DNA from: CBDCUQ01 sp965222835
GTDB lineage: Bacteria > Pseudomonadota > Alphaproteobacteria > Rhizobiales > Hyphomicrobiaceae
Direction: 5' to 3'
DNA: 64,000 nt
Assembly: GCA_965222835.1 (NCBI GenBank)
Contig: CBDCUQ010000003.1
Span: forward strand, 186,001 to 250,000
Position numbers and translations under genes: made by a program. The notes under the pieces were generated by a model, which did no database searches, was not told where the DNA came from, and worked only from the letters and a program-made list of their open reading frames with translations. Positions 43,242 to 52,263 of the stretch are shown piece after piece; positions within the stretch are counted from its first letter, which is position 1, and every line of letters begins with the position of its first letter.

Positions 43242-44200
43242 TGTGCACCGTATGCGGTTGCGGCGCGGGAGAGACGCGCCTCGAAGAGAACGGCAAGGCC
43301 AACGGAACCAAGGAAGCTAGGGAGGTTGCTCACCAACACGCCCATGCCCATTCGCATGCAGGCGAGACCCACACCCATGGACATGGGCACGCGCACGGCC
43401 ATGACCATCATCATCACCATCATGATCATGATCACGCGCACGGAGACGGCCTGATCGACTACGGGCGGGGACCGGCCCGCGCCCACGCACCGGGGCTCAG
43501 TCAGTCCCGCATGGTCCAGATCGAGCAGGACATCCTGGGCAAAAACAACGAGCTTGCCGCCGCCAACCGCGCCCATTTCGATACCCACGGCCTCCTGGCC
43601 CTGAACCTCGTATCGAGCCCTGGCTCGGGCAAGACGACGCTCCTCGTTAAGACCATCGAACGGCTCAAGGGTACGCTTCCGGTCGCTGTTATTGAGGGCG
43701 ATCAACAGACCGCCAACGATGCAGAGCGTATCCGCGCGACGGGCGTTCCGGCCATCCAGATCAACACCGGCAAAGGCTGTCACCTCGATGCGCACATGGT
43801 CGGACATGGTCTCGAGCACATGGCGCCCGCTGACGGCAGTGTCCTTTTTATCGAGAACGTCGGCAATCTTGTCTGCCCGGCCGCATTCGATCTCGGCGAA
43901 GCGCACAAGGTCGTTATTCTCTCCGTCACGGAAGGCGAGGACAAGCCGCTGAAGTACCCGGACATGTTCCATGCAGCCGATCTGATGATCATCGCAAAAA
44001 CCGATCTCCTGCCCCATCTCGACTTCGACGTAGACGCGACGATCGCGAATGCGCGCAAGGTCAACCGGTCAATCAAGGTTTTACAGGTTTCCGCGCGCAC
44101 AGGTGAAGGACTCGACGCCTGGATAGAGTGGATCAAGGCAGCACGCATTATGTCGTGTCCAGCTCATGCCACGGCCATTCAGACAGCACAGGGAGCTTGA
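43241..44200 (+). CDS. hypB: GTPase nickel chaperone HypB
   Basis: 319 residues. N-terminal 'MCTVCGCG' high-affinity metal motif, then a long His-rich segment (about 20 His between residues 28 and 72) that can store nickel, then the G domain with P-loop 'SSPGSGKTTLL' and 'AKTDLLPHLDF'. The start overlaps the hypA stop (TAATG). Confidence 0.97.
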   Translation: MCTVCGCGAGETRLEENGKANGTKEAREVAHQHAHAHSHAGETHTHGHGHAHGHDHHHHHHDHDHAHGDGLIDYGRGPARAHAPGLSQSRMVQIEQDILGKNNELAAANRAHFDTHGLLALNLVSSPGSGKTTLLVKTIERLKGTLPVAVIEGDQQTANDAERIRATGVPAIQINTGKGCHLDAHMVGHGLEHMAPADGSVLFIENVGNLVCPAAFDLGEAHKVVILSVTEGEDKPLKYPDMFHAADLMIIAKTDLLPHLDFDVDATIANARKVNRSIKVLQVSARTGEGLDAWIEWIKAARIMSCPAHATAIQTAQGA

Positions 44201-44203
44201 GCT

Positions 44204-44446
44204 ATGTGCCTTGCCCTTCCAGCCGAGGTTCATTCCATTGACCGTATGTCAGAGACGGCGGTTGTGGCGCTTGGACCGGTGAAAAAGGAAATCTCGGTGG
44301 CGCTCGTCGAGGATCTGAAGCCCGGAGACTTCGTCCTCGTCCACGTCGGATTTGCGCTGCATAAGGTTTCGCCCGATGAGGCGGCCCGCACGCTAGCCCT
44401 CATTCGCGAGGCTGGCGAGGATCCGCTTGAGGAGTTCGCCACATGA
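44204..44446 (+). CDS. hypC: Hydrogenase maturation chaperone HypC
   Basis: 80 residues, MCLALPAEV start with essential Cys2. It works with HypD to carry the Fe(CN)2CO unit and delivers it to HupL. Overlaps hypD by 4 bp. Confidence 0.96.
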   Translation: MCLALPAEVHSIDRMSETAVVALGPVKKEISVALVEDLKPGDFVLVHVGFALHKVSPDEAARTLALIREAGEDPLEEFAT

Positions 44447-45609
44447 AGTACGTCGACGAATACAGAGATCGCAATCTTGCCAGCAAGCTGGCGGCGACGA
44501 TCGAACGTGAGGCCGACAGCCGGCGGGCGTACAACATCATGGAGTTCTGCGGCGGACACACGCATGCCATTTTCCGCTATGGCGTGCAGGATCTCATGCC
44601 GGACAATGTGCACTTCGTGCACGGTCCTGGATGTCCGGTCTGTGTGCTTCCAATCGGGCGCATCGACAATGCCATCACCATCGCCGAGAAGCATGGAGCT
44701 ACGCTATGCACCTATGGCGATATGATGCGCGTCCCCGCCTCCGAACGGCGCAGCCTGCTCAAAGCCAAAGCGGAAGGGGCTGACATCCGCATGGTCTACT
44801 CCATTCGCGACGCCCTGGGGCTGGCGCGCAAAACGCCTGAGCGCGAGGTCGTCTTCTTTGCCATCGGATTCGAGACAACGACGCCGCCCACTGCAGTTGC
44901 AATCCGCCAAGCAGCAAGAGAAGAGCTCACCAATTTCTCGGTGTTCTGCAACCACGTCCTTACTCCGGCCGCGATACAGCATATTCTGCAGAGCCCTGAA
45001 GTGCGCTCTCTCGGGACCGTTGCCATCGACGGCTTTCTAGGTCCGAGCCATGTCTCCTCGGTCATCGGAAGCCGGCCTTATGAGTACTTTGCCGAGGAAT
45101 TCCAGCGCCCCGTCGTCATCGCGGGCTTCGAGCCACTTGATGTGATGCAAGCGACCTTGATGGTCATACGTCAGCTGAATGATGGCCGTCACGAGGTTGA
45201 GAACGAGTACGTCCGCGTCGTCACGCGCGAGGGCAATCTCAAGGCCCAGGAGCTTGTGGCCGACGTTTTCGAGCTGAGGCCAAGCTTCGAGTGGCGCGGC
45301 CTCAATGAGGTGCCCTATAGCGCCTTGCGCATCAAAGACGCTTACGGCGCGTTTGATGCGGAAAAGCGATTTGCCGTCGAAACGCGCAAGGTGCGCGATG
45401 CCAAGAGCTGCGAGTGTCCGTCGATCCTGAGAGGTGCGAAGAGGCCTACGGACTGCAAGCTCTTTGGTAATGTCTGCACGCCCGAAAATCCGATCGGCTC
45501 ATGCATGGTGTCCTCAGAGGGCGCTTGTGCGGCGTATTGGACATACGGCCGTTTCCGTCAGGACGCTGCAGTGAAGCCGCCATCCCGTCAAAAGGAGGCC
45601 GTCGCATGA
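44443..45609 (+). CDS. hypD: Fe(CN)2CO assembly protein HypD
   Basis: 388 residues. Motifs 'FCGGHTHAIFRYG', 'GPGCPVCVLP' and 'GFETTTPPTA' and the C-terminal iron-sulfur Cys ('CECPSILRG', 'CKLFGNVCTPENPIGSCMVS') are all intact. It is the scaffold on which the cyanide and CO ligands are attached to iron. Confidence 0.97.
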   Translation: MKYVDEYRDRNLASKLAATIEREADSRRAYNIMEFCGGHTHAIFRYGVQDLMPDNVHFVHGPGCPVCVLPIGRIDNAITIAEKHGATLCTYGDMMRVPASERRSLLKAKAEGADIRMVYSIRDALGLARKTPEREVVFFAIGFETTTPPTAVAIRQAAREELTNFSVFCNHVLTPAAIQHILQSPEVRSLGTVAIDGFLGPSHVSSVIGSRPYEYFAEEFQRPVVIAGFEPLDVMQATLMVIRQLNDGRHEVENEYVRVVTREGNLKAQELVADVFELRPSFEWRGLNEVPYSALRIKDAYGAFDAEKRFAVETRKVRDAKSCECPSILRGAKRPTDCKLFGNVCTPENPIGSCMVSSEGACAAYWTYGRFRQDAAVKPPSRQKEAVA

Positions 45610-46652
45610 ATACGATCGCACGCTTCCCATCGCGCATCGACCTTCGCTCGGGTACGATCGACATGACTCACGGTTCGGGTGGGCGGGCCACGGCGCATCT
45701 CGTCTCTGAGCTCTTCATCAAGCACTTCGACAATCCCTTACTGGCTCAGGGCAATGACCAAGCGGCTTTTGCCGTGCCGCAGGGAAAGCTGGTCATGAGC
45801 ACGGACGGGCATGTGATCTCGCCGCTGTTCTTCCCGGGTGGAGATATCGGCTCACTTGCCGTTCACGGCACGATCAATGACGTGTGCATGTCGGGTGCAC
45901 GACCCCTTTATTTGTCTGCAGGTTTCATTCTCGAGGAAGGATTTCCTCTTGAGGACCTTGAGAAGATCGTCATCAGCATGGCGACGACCTCGAAGGACGC
46001 CGGCGTGCCCATCGCGACCGGTGATACAAAGGTCGTGGAGAAGGGCAAGGGTGACGGCCTCTTCATCACAACGACCGGTCTTGGTGTCGTGCCCGAGACG
46101 GTCGAGATCTCGGGCGACCGGGCGCGTCCGGGTGACGCTATCATTGTCTCCGGATCGATTGGGGATCATGGAATCGCCATCCTATCAAAAAGAGAGAACC
46201 TCGCGTTCGAAACAGAGATCGAATCCGACACTGCCGCCCTTCACGGACTGGTGGCCTGTATGATTGAGGCTGTGCCTGAGATTCACTGCATGAGGGACCC
46301 GACACGGGGAGGACTGGCAACAACGCTCAACGAGATTGCCCAGCAGTCACACTGTGGAATGCAGCTCAAGGAGGCCGCGATCCCGGTAAAGAGTGATGTG
46401 CAGGCCGCGTGCGAACTCCTGGGCCTCGATCCACTTTACGCCGCCAATGAAGGCAAGCTCGTTGCAGTTTGCGCCGCGGACCAAGCAAGCGATCTCCTGG
46501 ATGCCATGCGCGCGCACAAGCTCGGGCGCGATGCCGCCATTATTGGTGAGGTCGTGGCCGATGAAAACGGCTTTGTACAAATGGAGACAACCTTCGGCGG
46601 CAACCGCATTGTCGATTGGCTGTCGGGCGAGCAACTTCCACGGATCTGCTGA
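45606..46652 (+). CDS. hypE: Carbamoyl dehydratase HypE
   Basis: 348 residues from the ATG at 45606, overlapping hypD by 4 bp. PurM-like ATPase fold ('MTHGSGGRATAHLV', 'DPTRGGLATTLNEIA') ending in the essential 'PRIC', whose Cys carries the thiocyanate that becomes cyanide. Confidence 0.97.
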   Translation: MNTIARFPSRIDLRSGTIDMTHGSGGRATAHLVSELFIKHFDNPLLAQGNDQAAFAVPQGKLVMSTDGHVISPLFFPGGDIGSLAVHGTINDVCMSGARPLYLSAGFILEEGFPLEDLEKIVISMATTSKDAGVPIATGDTKVVEKGKGDGLFITTTGLGVVPETVEISGDRARPGDAIIVSGSIGDHGIAILSKRENLAFETEIESDTAALHGLVACMIEAVPEIHCMRDPTRGGLATTLNEIAQQSHCGMQLKEAAIPVKSDVQAACELLGLDPLYAANEGKLVAVCAADQASDLLDAMRAHKLGRDAAIIGEVVADENGFVQMETTFGGNRIVDWLSGEQLPRIC

Positions 46653-46655
46653 GTC

Positions 46656-48365
46656 ATGCGCATCTTGCTTCTCTGCCAGGGATTCAACGGCCTCACGCAA
46701 CGGCTGTTCGTTGAGCTTGAGGAGCAAGGGCATGACGTGTCTGTTGAGTTCGACATCAACGACGCGGTTAGTCTGGAGGCCGTATCTCTGTTCCGGCCGC
46801 ATCTCGTCATCGCCCCGTTCCTTAAACGCGCCATCCCTGAGGCCATTTGGCGGACGTGTCCGTGCCTTGTCGTTCACCCCGGCCCGCCGGGCGACAGGGG
46901 CGCATCCGCGCTCGATTGGGCTATTCTCGATGACCGCCCCTCATGGGGCGTGACGGTGCTCGAGGCGCGCGCCGAATTCGATGCGGGCCCGGTTTGGGCA
47001 CACGCGTCATTTCCAATGCGACGCGCGACAAAATCGAGCCTCTATCGCAACGAGGTGACTGAAGCCGCTGTCCGTTGCACACTGCAGGCTATCGAACGCT
47101 ATCGGGAAGGCGCAGGGCCCCTTACAAGAGAGGAGATTGGCCCGACCGCGAAAGCCGGATGGCGAAATCCCTGCCGGCAAAAGGACAGGGCCATCGATTG
47201 GGGACAAGACGATACCGGAACCGTCCTTCGCAAGATCGCCAGTGCTGATGGCACACCGGGTATTCGCGATCGGATCAATGAACTCGACGTAAGACTGCAC
47301 GACGCCCATCCCGCGCCAAACCTAGCCGGACGGCCGGGAGACATCATCGCGACGAGTGGCCCGGCCATCGCGCGGGCGACCCGCGATGGTGCCGTCTGGA
47401 TCGGCCGGCTTGTCGATCTTGAGGGCGCTTATCCCTTCAAGCTTCCCGCAACACAGGTTCTCGGCGCGCGGCTTGCGGGTGTTCCCGAGATCGCCCGCGA
47501 TACGGCCGAGGGCTATTCGGAGATTGTGTATGAAGAGGACGGTGACGTCGGCATCCTGCACTTTCGCTTCCTGAATGGCGCCATGGGAACGGAGGCGTGT
47601 TGCCGTCTTCTATCGGCCTACCAACAGGCCCTTGCGCGGCCGACTAAAGTGCTGATGCTGGCGGGTGGGTCGGAGTCTTGGTCGAACGGTATGGATCTCA
47701 ATGCCATCGAGGCCACCCCGAGTCCTGCCGACGAATCCTGGCGCAACATTAACGCGATTGACGATCTGGCGGAAACCATCATTCGTACTAACGATCGGCT
47801 TACTGTTTCGGCACTGCAAGGGAACGCGGGAGCCGGCGGTGTCTTTCTTGCACGTGCGGCCGATGAGGTTTGGCTACGCGATGGCGTGACCCTCTCGCCG
47901 CATTACAAGGACATGGGTAACCTCTACGGCTCGGAGTTTTGGACTTACTTGCTGCCACGCTGCGTTGGGGCCGAGAATACGAGGCGCATAACGGACGCGC
48001 GGCTTCCGATGGGCCATCGCGAGGCCCTGCGGATCAGCCTGGCCAATGCCCACTTCGGGGCGACTCCGGCTGATTTCCTGACCAAGGCTAAGACCCGCGC
48101 TAAAGCTCTGGCCTCCTCTTCCGGCTGGGCCGAGCGGCTCGAGATCAAGGCAAGAGCGCGCGCGGCGGACGAGTGCAACAAACCCCTCGCGGCCTATCGG
48201 GTGTCGGAGCTAAGGAACATGCGCGCCAACTTTTACGGCTTCGACCCCAGCTACCACGTCGCGCGATACAATTTCGTGCGCAAGGTCGTGAAGTCGAGAA
48301 CGCCAATTACAATCGCACGACATCGCGATTTGAAGCTATCCCATTTCTGGAGGAGTGCGTCATGA
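46656..48365 (+). CDS. hypX: HypX/HoxX: CO-ligand synthesis for aerobic hydrogenase maturation
   Basis: 569 residues. The N-terminal half is a formyltransferase-like domain ('LVVHPGPPGDRGASALDWAI'), the C-terminal half an enoyl-CoA-hydratase-like domain ('VLMLAGGSESWSNGMDLNAI', 'LQGNAGAGGVFLARAADEVW'). HypX makes CO for the active-site iron from formyl groups in air, so its presence agrees with an oxygen-tolerant HupSL. Overlaps hoxA by 4 bp. Confidence 0.94.
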   Translation: MRILLLCQGFNGLTQRLFVELEEQGHDVSVEFDINDAVSLEAVSLFRPHLVIAPFLKRAIPEAIWRTCPCLVVHPGPPGDRGASALDWAILDDRPSWGVTVLEARAEFDAGPVWAHASFPMRRATKSSLYRNEVTEAAVRCTLQAIERYREGAGPLTREEIGPTAKAGWRNPCRQKDRAIDWGQDDTGTVLRKIASADGTPGIRDRINELDVRLHDAHPAPNLAGRPGDIIATSGPAIARATRDGAVWIGRLVDLEGAYPFKLPATQVLGARLAGVPEIARDTAEGYSEIVYEEDGDVGILHFRFLNGAMGTEACCRLLSAYQQALARPTKVLMLAGGSESWSNGMDLNAIEATPSPADESWRNINAIDDLAETIIRTNDRLTVSALQGNAGAGGVFLARAADEVWLRDGVTLSPHYKDMGNLYGSEFWTYLLPRCVGAENTRRITDARLPMGHREALRISLANAHFGATPADFLTKAKTRAKALASSSGWAERLEIKARARAADECNKPLAAYRVSELRNMRANFYGFDPSYHVARYNFVRKVVKSRTPITIARHRDLKLSHFWRSAS

Positions 48366-49849
48366 CCGAGCGGCACACAATCCTGATCGTTGATGACGAG
48401 CAGAGAAGCCTTGAGTCTCTAGAGCGCATCCTGGAGGACTGTTTCGACGTCCATACTGCCGCGAGCGCGGAGGAGGCGGAGGCAATCCTGGAACGAGAAT
48501 GGGTCCAGGTCATTCTCTGTGATCAACGGATGCCACAGGTCTCGGGTGTGGAGTTCTTGAAGACAGTGCGCAACCGCTGGCCCGAGGTCGTTCGCATGAT
48601 CATTTCCGGCTACACAGATTCAGACGACATCATTCGCTCAATAAATGAGGCCGGTATCTATCAGTATGTGACGAAGCCCTGGCAGCCCGAGAATCTGGTC
48701 CTCACTCTAAAGAACGCTGTCCGCCTGTTCGATCTCCAGAGGCAAAACGAGTTGCTGGCGGTGGAGCTCAGACTGTCGTCGGAGCGCGCCGAGAACGTGA
48801 TCACCAAGAAGAAGCGGGAACTGCGTTCTCACTACCAGCACGACGATGGCATCATCCGTTCCGCCGGCAGTCCATTGAACGAGGTCTGCGACCGCGTGGT
48901 CCGCATCGCGCCATACGACATCTCGGTGTTGGTGATGGGCGAATCTGGCACCGGAAAAGAGCTAATTGCCCGCTCGCTGCATTATAATAGCCTCAGATGG
49001 AACAAGCCGTTTGTTGTTGAGAATTGCGCTGCCATGCCGAGCGAGCTGCTGGAGAGCGAGCTCTTCGGCCATAAGCGGGGCGCGTTTACTGGCGCAGTCG
49101 AGGAGCACGTCGGTCTGTTCCAGCGTGCTGACGGAGGCACAGTATTCCTTGACGAGATTGGCGAAGTCTCTCCGGCCTTCCAAGTGAAGCTCTTGCGTGT
49201 ACTGCAAGAGGGTGAGATCCGCCCCGTTGGCAGCCGGCAGACACGCAAGGTTGATATCCGCGTGGTCGCGGCCACGAACAAAGATCTCCAGGCCGAGGTA
49301 CGGGCGGGACGCTTCCGGGAAGATCTCTACTATCGCCTTTCCGCCGTGACAATTCTTGTTCCAGCACTGCGCGATCGGCGTGAGGACATTCCCATCCTTG
49401 CTCGCGTTTTACTCGAAAAGGCCGAGAAGCAGCTCGGCAAGAACGTAAAGGGCCTTTCAGAGGAAGCCGTTGCCTGCATGAAGGCTTATCAGTGGCCGGG
49501 CAATGTCCGCGAGCTGCAGAACGAGATCCAGCAGCTCCTGGTCATGGGGGCCGAGAACGGTGAGATTGGCGCAGATTTGTTGTCGCCACGTATCCTCAGG
49601 GCCTCACCAGGCGACGAGGTGGAAGACCTTGATCTCATTGGGTCTCTTGACGGGACCCTACGGGAACGCGTCGAGTCCGTCGAGGCGCGCATCATCCGTG
49701 AGACTCTCATCCGGCACCGGTGGAATAAGAGTCGGGCCGCCAAGGAGCTGGGATTGTCGCGCGTAGGCCTGAGAGGCAAACTCGAACGTTATGGGCTCGA
49801 GAAGATCGAAGCGTTGGATTCTGAGGTTTGCCGGGACGCCACAGGTTGA
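48362..49849 (+). CDS. hoxA: Sigma54-dependent response regulator of hydrogenase genes (HoxA/HupR)
   Basis: 495 residues from the ATG at 48362. Receiver domain ('ILIVDDEQRSLES', phospho-acceptor Asp in 'VILCDQRMPQVSG'), AAA+ domain with 'GESGTGKE' and the sigma54-contact loop 'GAFTGAVEEH', and a Fis-type HTH ('RHRWNKSRAAKELGLSRVGL'). It should activate the -24/-12 promoters at 33961 and 38569; in relatives the unphosphorylated form is the active one. Confidence 0.95.
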   Translation: MTERHTILIVDDEQRSLESLERILEDCFDVHTAASAEEAEAILEREWVQVILCDQRMPQVSGVEFLKTVRNRWPEVVRMIISGYTDSDDIIRSINEAGIYQYVTKPWQPENLVLTLKNAVRLFDLQRQNELLAVELRLSSERAENVITKKKRELRSHYQHDDGIIRSAGSPLNEVCDRVVRIAPYDISVLVMGESGTGKELIARSLHYNSLRWNKPFVVENCAAMPSELLESELFGHKRGAFTGAVEEHVGLFQRADGGTVFLDEIGEVSPAFQVKLLRVLQEGEIRPVGSRQTRKVDIRVVAATNKDLQAEVRAGRFREDLYYRLSAVTILVPALRDRREDIPILARVLLEKAEKQLGKNVKGLSEEAVACMKAYQWPGNVRELQNEIQQLLVMGAENGEIGADLLSPRILRASPGDEVEDLDLIGSLDGTLRERVESVEARIIRETLIRHRWNKSRAAKELGLSRVGLRGKLERYGLEKIEALDSEVCRDATG

Positions 49850-49862
49850 GGAGGATACGAGA

Positions 49863-51245
49863 ATGCCCGGCGCCTCGGCAGGTGATGGAAGCCAACGCTA
49901 TCCGCTCATTCAGGAGGCCGGAGTCGCATCGACGCTGGAGCTCAACCCTGAGAGCGAGGAAGCCTGGATTGAGGTCATCCAAAAAATGGATGCCGTCTAC
50001 GCAGATCTCGTTCATCACCAAGTCGAGCTGGAACGGAAGAACGCGGCGCTAGAGGAAGCGCAACAGTTCATCGACGGCGTTCTCGCCGCCATGACCGATG
50101 TGCTCATCGTCTGCGATCGCAATGGCCGCATCGAGCGCGTCAACAAAGCATTGGAACCGCTCACCGGACTCTCGGAAAGAGAGATTGCCGGCAGGCCGCT
50201 CGCTGAAATCTTCTCGGACGAAGGAGACGCAATCAACTCCATCGCAGATAAGCTTGCCGGGGGCGCCGCCATCGCCGACCGGGAAATGGTCCTTCTGGAT
50301 TCCGCCGGGCGCCCAGTGCTCCTATCGGTCAACTGCTCCGAGCGGCTCGACCATAAGGGTGCACTTGCAGGTTTCGTGCTGATCGGTCGCCCCATCGGAG
50401 AGCTGCGCCGAGCCTATGAAAGTCTCAACAGCACACACCGCGAGCTGCGCCAGGCCCAGCAACAGCTTGTTGTCTCGGAGAAGATGGCAGCACTTGGCCG
50501 CCTTGTTGCCGGCGTCGCTCACGAACTGAATAACCCGATCAGCTTCGTGTTTGGCAACATGCACGCCTTGAAGCGTTACGGCGAACGCTTGACGGAGTAC
50601 CTACAGGCGATCGATCGCGGCGAAGGTCCGCAAGAGTTGCAGGACCTACGCCAACGCCTCAAGATTAATCGTGTGCTCGCTGACATTACGCCCCTTGTCG
50701 AGGGAACCTTAGAAGGCGCGGAACGCGTCAGCGAGATCGTCCAGGACCTGCGCCGCTTTTCGGGTACTCAATCCGAGCCTTCCGAAACCTTCGATCTCGC
50801 GCGCGTTATCCGAACTGCCGTCGGCTGGGTCATCAAGGCGTCGCGCACGAAGCCCGAAGTCCATTTCGATATGCCCGAGACGGTGGATGTGGTCGGCCGC
50901 AAAGGCCCTGTGCATCAGATCATCGTCAATCTCGTACAGAACGCCGTTGACGTCATGGCCAACGTCGACGAGCCGAAAATCGAAATCGCTAGCCGGGTCA
51001 AGAATGGCACGATCTCCGTCTCTGTGCACGACAATGGACCGGGCATTGCGTCAGATGTCATGGCGCAGATGTTCGAGCCTTTTTTCACAACCAAACGGAT
51101 TGGCGAGGGCACCGGCCTTGGTCTCTATGTCAGTTACGGGCTCGCCGAGGAGATTGGGGGCAAGCTGAGCGCAGCGAACCATCCTGACGGTGGGGCCGTA
51201 TTCACGCTCAGTCTGCCCTTAAAGGACGAGGACGATGGCCGCTGA
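49863..51245 (+). CDS. hupT: Hydrogen-sensing histidine kinase HupT/HoxJ
   Basis: 460 residues from the ATG at 49863 (GAGGAGG upstream). Soluble: an N-terminal helical region, a PAS domain (about 75-180, 'MTDVLIVCDRNGRIERVNKA'), then the kinase core with H-box 'VAGVAHELNNPISFV', N-box 'VNLVQNAVDVM', 'DNGPGIA' and 'GTGLGLYVS'. Without H2 it phosphorylates HoxA; with H2 it is silenced by the HupUV sensor encoded next door. Confidence 0.94.
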   Translation: MPGASAGDGSQRYPLIQEAGVASTLELNPESEEAWIEVIQKMDAVYADLVHHQVELERKNAALEEAQQFIDGVLAAMTDVLIVCDRNGRIERVNKALEPLTGLSEREIAGRPLAEIFSDEGDAINSIADKLAGGAAIADREMVLLDSAGRPVLLSVNCSERLDHKGALAGFVLIGRPIGELRRAYESLNSTHRELRQAQQQLVVSEKMAALGRLVAGVAHELNNPISFVFGNMHALKRYGERLTEYLQAIDRGEGPQELQDLRQRLKINRVLADITPLVEGTLEGAERVSEIVQDLRRFSGTQSEPSETFDLARVIRTAVGWVIKASRTKPEVHFDMPETVDVVGRKGPVHQIIVNLVQNAVDVMANVDEPKIEIASRVKNGTISVSVHDNGPGIASDVMAQMFEPFFTTKRIGEGTGLGLYVSYGLAEEIGGKLSAANHPDGGAVFTLSLPLKDEDDGR

Positions 51246-52263
51246 CAACGCTCAGATGCGACAGCGCACGTTGCTATGGCTCCAGTCTGGCGGCTGTGGG
51301 GGGTGTACGCTTTCCCTCATCTGTGCCGAGCAACCGGACCTCATCTCTGCACTTGAAATCGCTGGTATCCGCCTCCTTTGGCACCCCTCTCTGAGCGAGG
51401 CCACGGGCGACGAGATGCGGACCATTATCAACGACGTGCGCTGTGGCGATACGCCCCTCGACATCCTCTGCCTCGAAGGCGCCGTCATGCACGGACCCAA
51501 CGGGACAGGCCGGTTCCATATGCAGTCTGCAACCGGGGGGCCTATGAAGGATCTCATCGCCGATCTCGCGCGGCGCGCCAACACGGTTATCGCCGTTGGC
51601 TCCTGCGCCGCCTTTGGTGGCGTAACGGCCGCGGGTGAAAACCAGGTCGAGGCCACCGGTCTGGTCTGTGACGGTGTTGAGACGGGCGGTCTGCTGGGAG
51701 GCGCGTTTTGTTCCAGGTCCGGCATGCCGGTCATCAACATCTCAGGTTGTCCGGTCCACCCCGACTGGGTTGTGGAAACGCTCCTACAGCTTGCGCATGA
51801 CACCTTACGCGAAACTGACCTCGACGGGCTCAACCGCCCGCGTTTTTTTGCCGATCACCTCGTGCACCACGGCTGCCCGCGAAACGAATACTACGAATAC
51901 AAAGCGAGCGCCGAACAGCTCTCCAATCTCGGGTGCCTTATGGAGCATCTTGGTTGCATGGCAACACAAGTTCATGCGGACTGTAATATCCGGCTTTGGA
52001 ACGGGAACGGCTCGTGCACGCGTGCCGGGTATCCCTGCATCTCCTGTACGGAGCCAGGATTTGAGAACCCGGCTCACCCCTTCCTCGAAACACCCAAGCT
52101 TGCCGGCATTCCGATCGGACTTCCGACCGACATGCCGAAAGCCTGGTTCGTTGCACTCGCAGCCCTTTCTAAGGCCGCAACACCCGATCGTGTAAAGAAC
52201 AATGCTGTCGCCGACTACATCATTACATCTCCATCTGGCCGAAACACAAAGAGCCGGACATGA
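51235..52263 (+). CDS. hupU: Regulatory [NiFe] hydrogenase small subunit
   Basis: 342 residues. No Tat signal and no C-terminal anchor, unlike HupS, so it stays in the cytoplasm. Cluster ligands 'SGGCGGCTLSLICA', 'VGSCAAFGGV', 'ISGCPVHP' and 'CTRAGYPCISCTEPGF'; the extra Cys of group 1d are absent (Gly in CGGC). It is the H2-sensor small subunit (HupU/HoxB). Overlaps hupT by 11 bp. Confidence 0.96.
   Translation: MAADNAQMRQRTLLWLQSGGCGGCTLSLICAEQPDLISALEIAGIRLLWHPSLSEATGDEMRTIINDVRCGDTPLDILCLEGAVMHGPNGTGRFHMQSATGGPMKDLIADLARRANTVIAVGSCAAFGGVTAAGENQVEATGLVCDGVETGGLLGGAFCSRSGMPVINISGCPVHPDWVVETLLQLAHDTLRETDLDGLNRPRFFADHLVHHGCPRNEYYEYKASAEQLSNLGCLMEHLGCMATQVHADCNIRLWNGNGSCTRAGYPCISCTEPGFENPAHPFLETPKLAGIPIGLPTDMPKAWFVALAALSKAATPDRVKNNAVADYIITSPSGRNTKSRT

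Noticed and set aside
43181..44017. 278-codon minus-strand frame opposite hypB
   Set aside because: Antisense shadow; the Met/Val-rich run is the complement of the HypB His tract.
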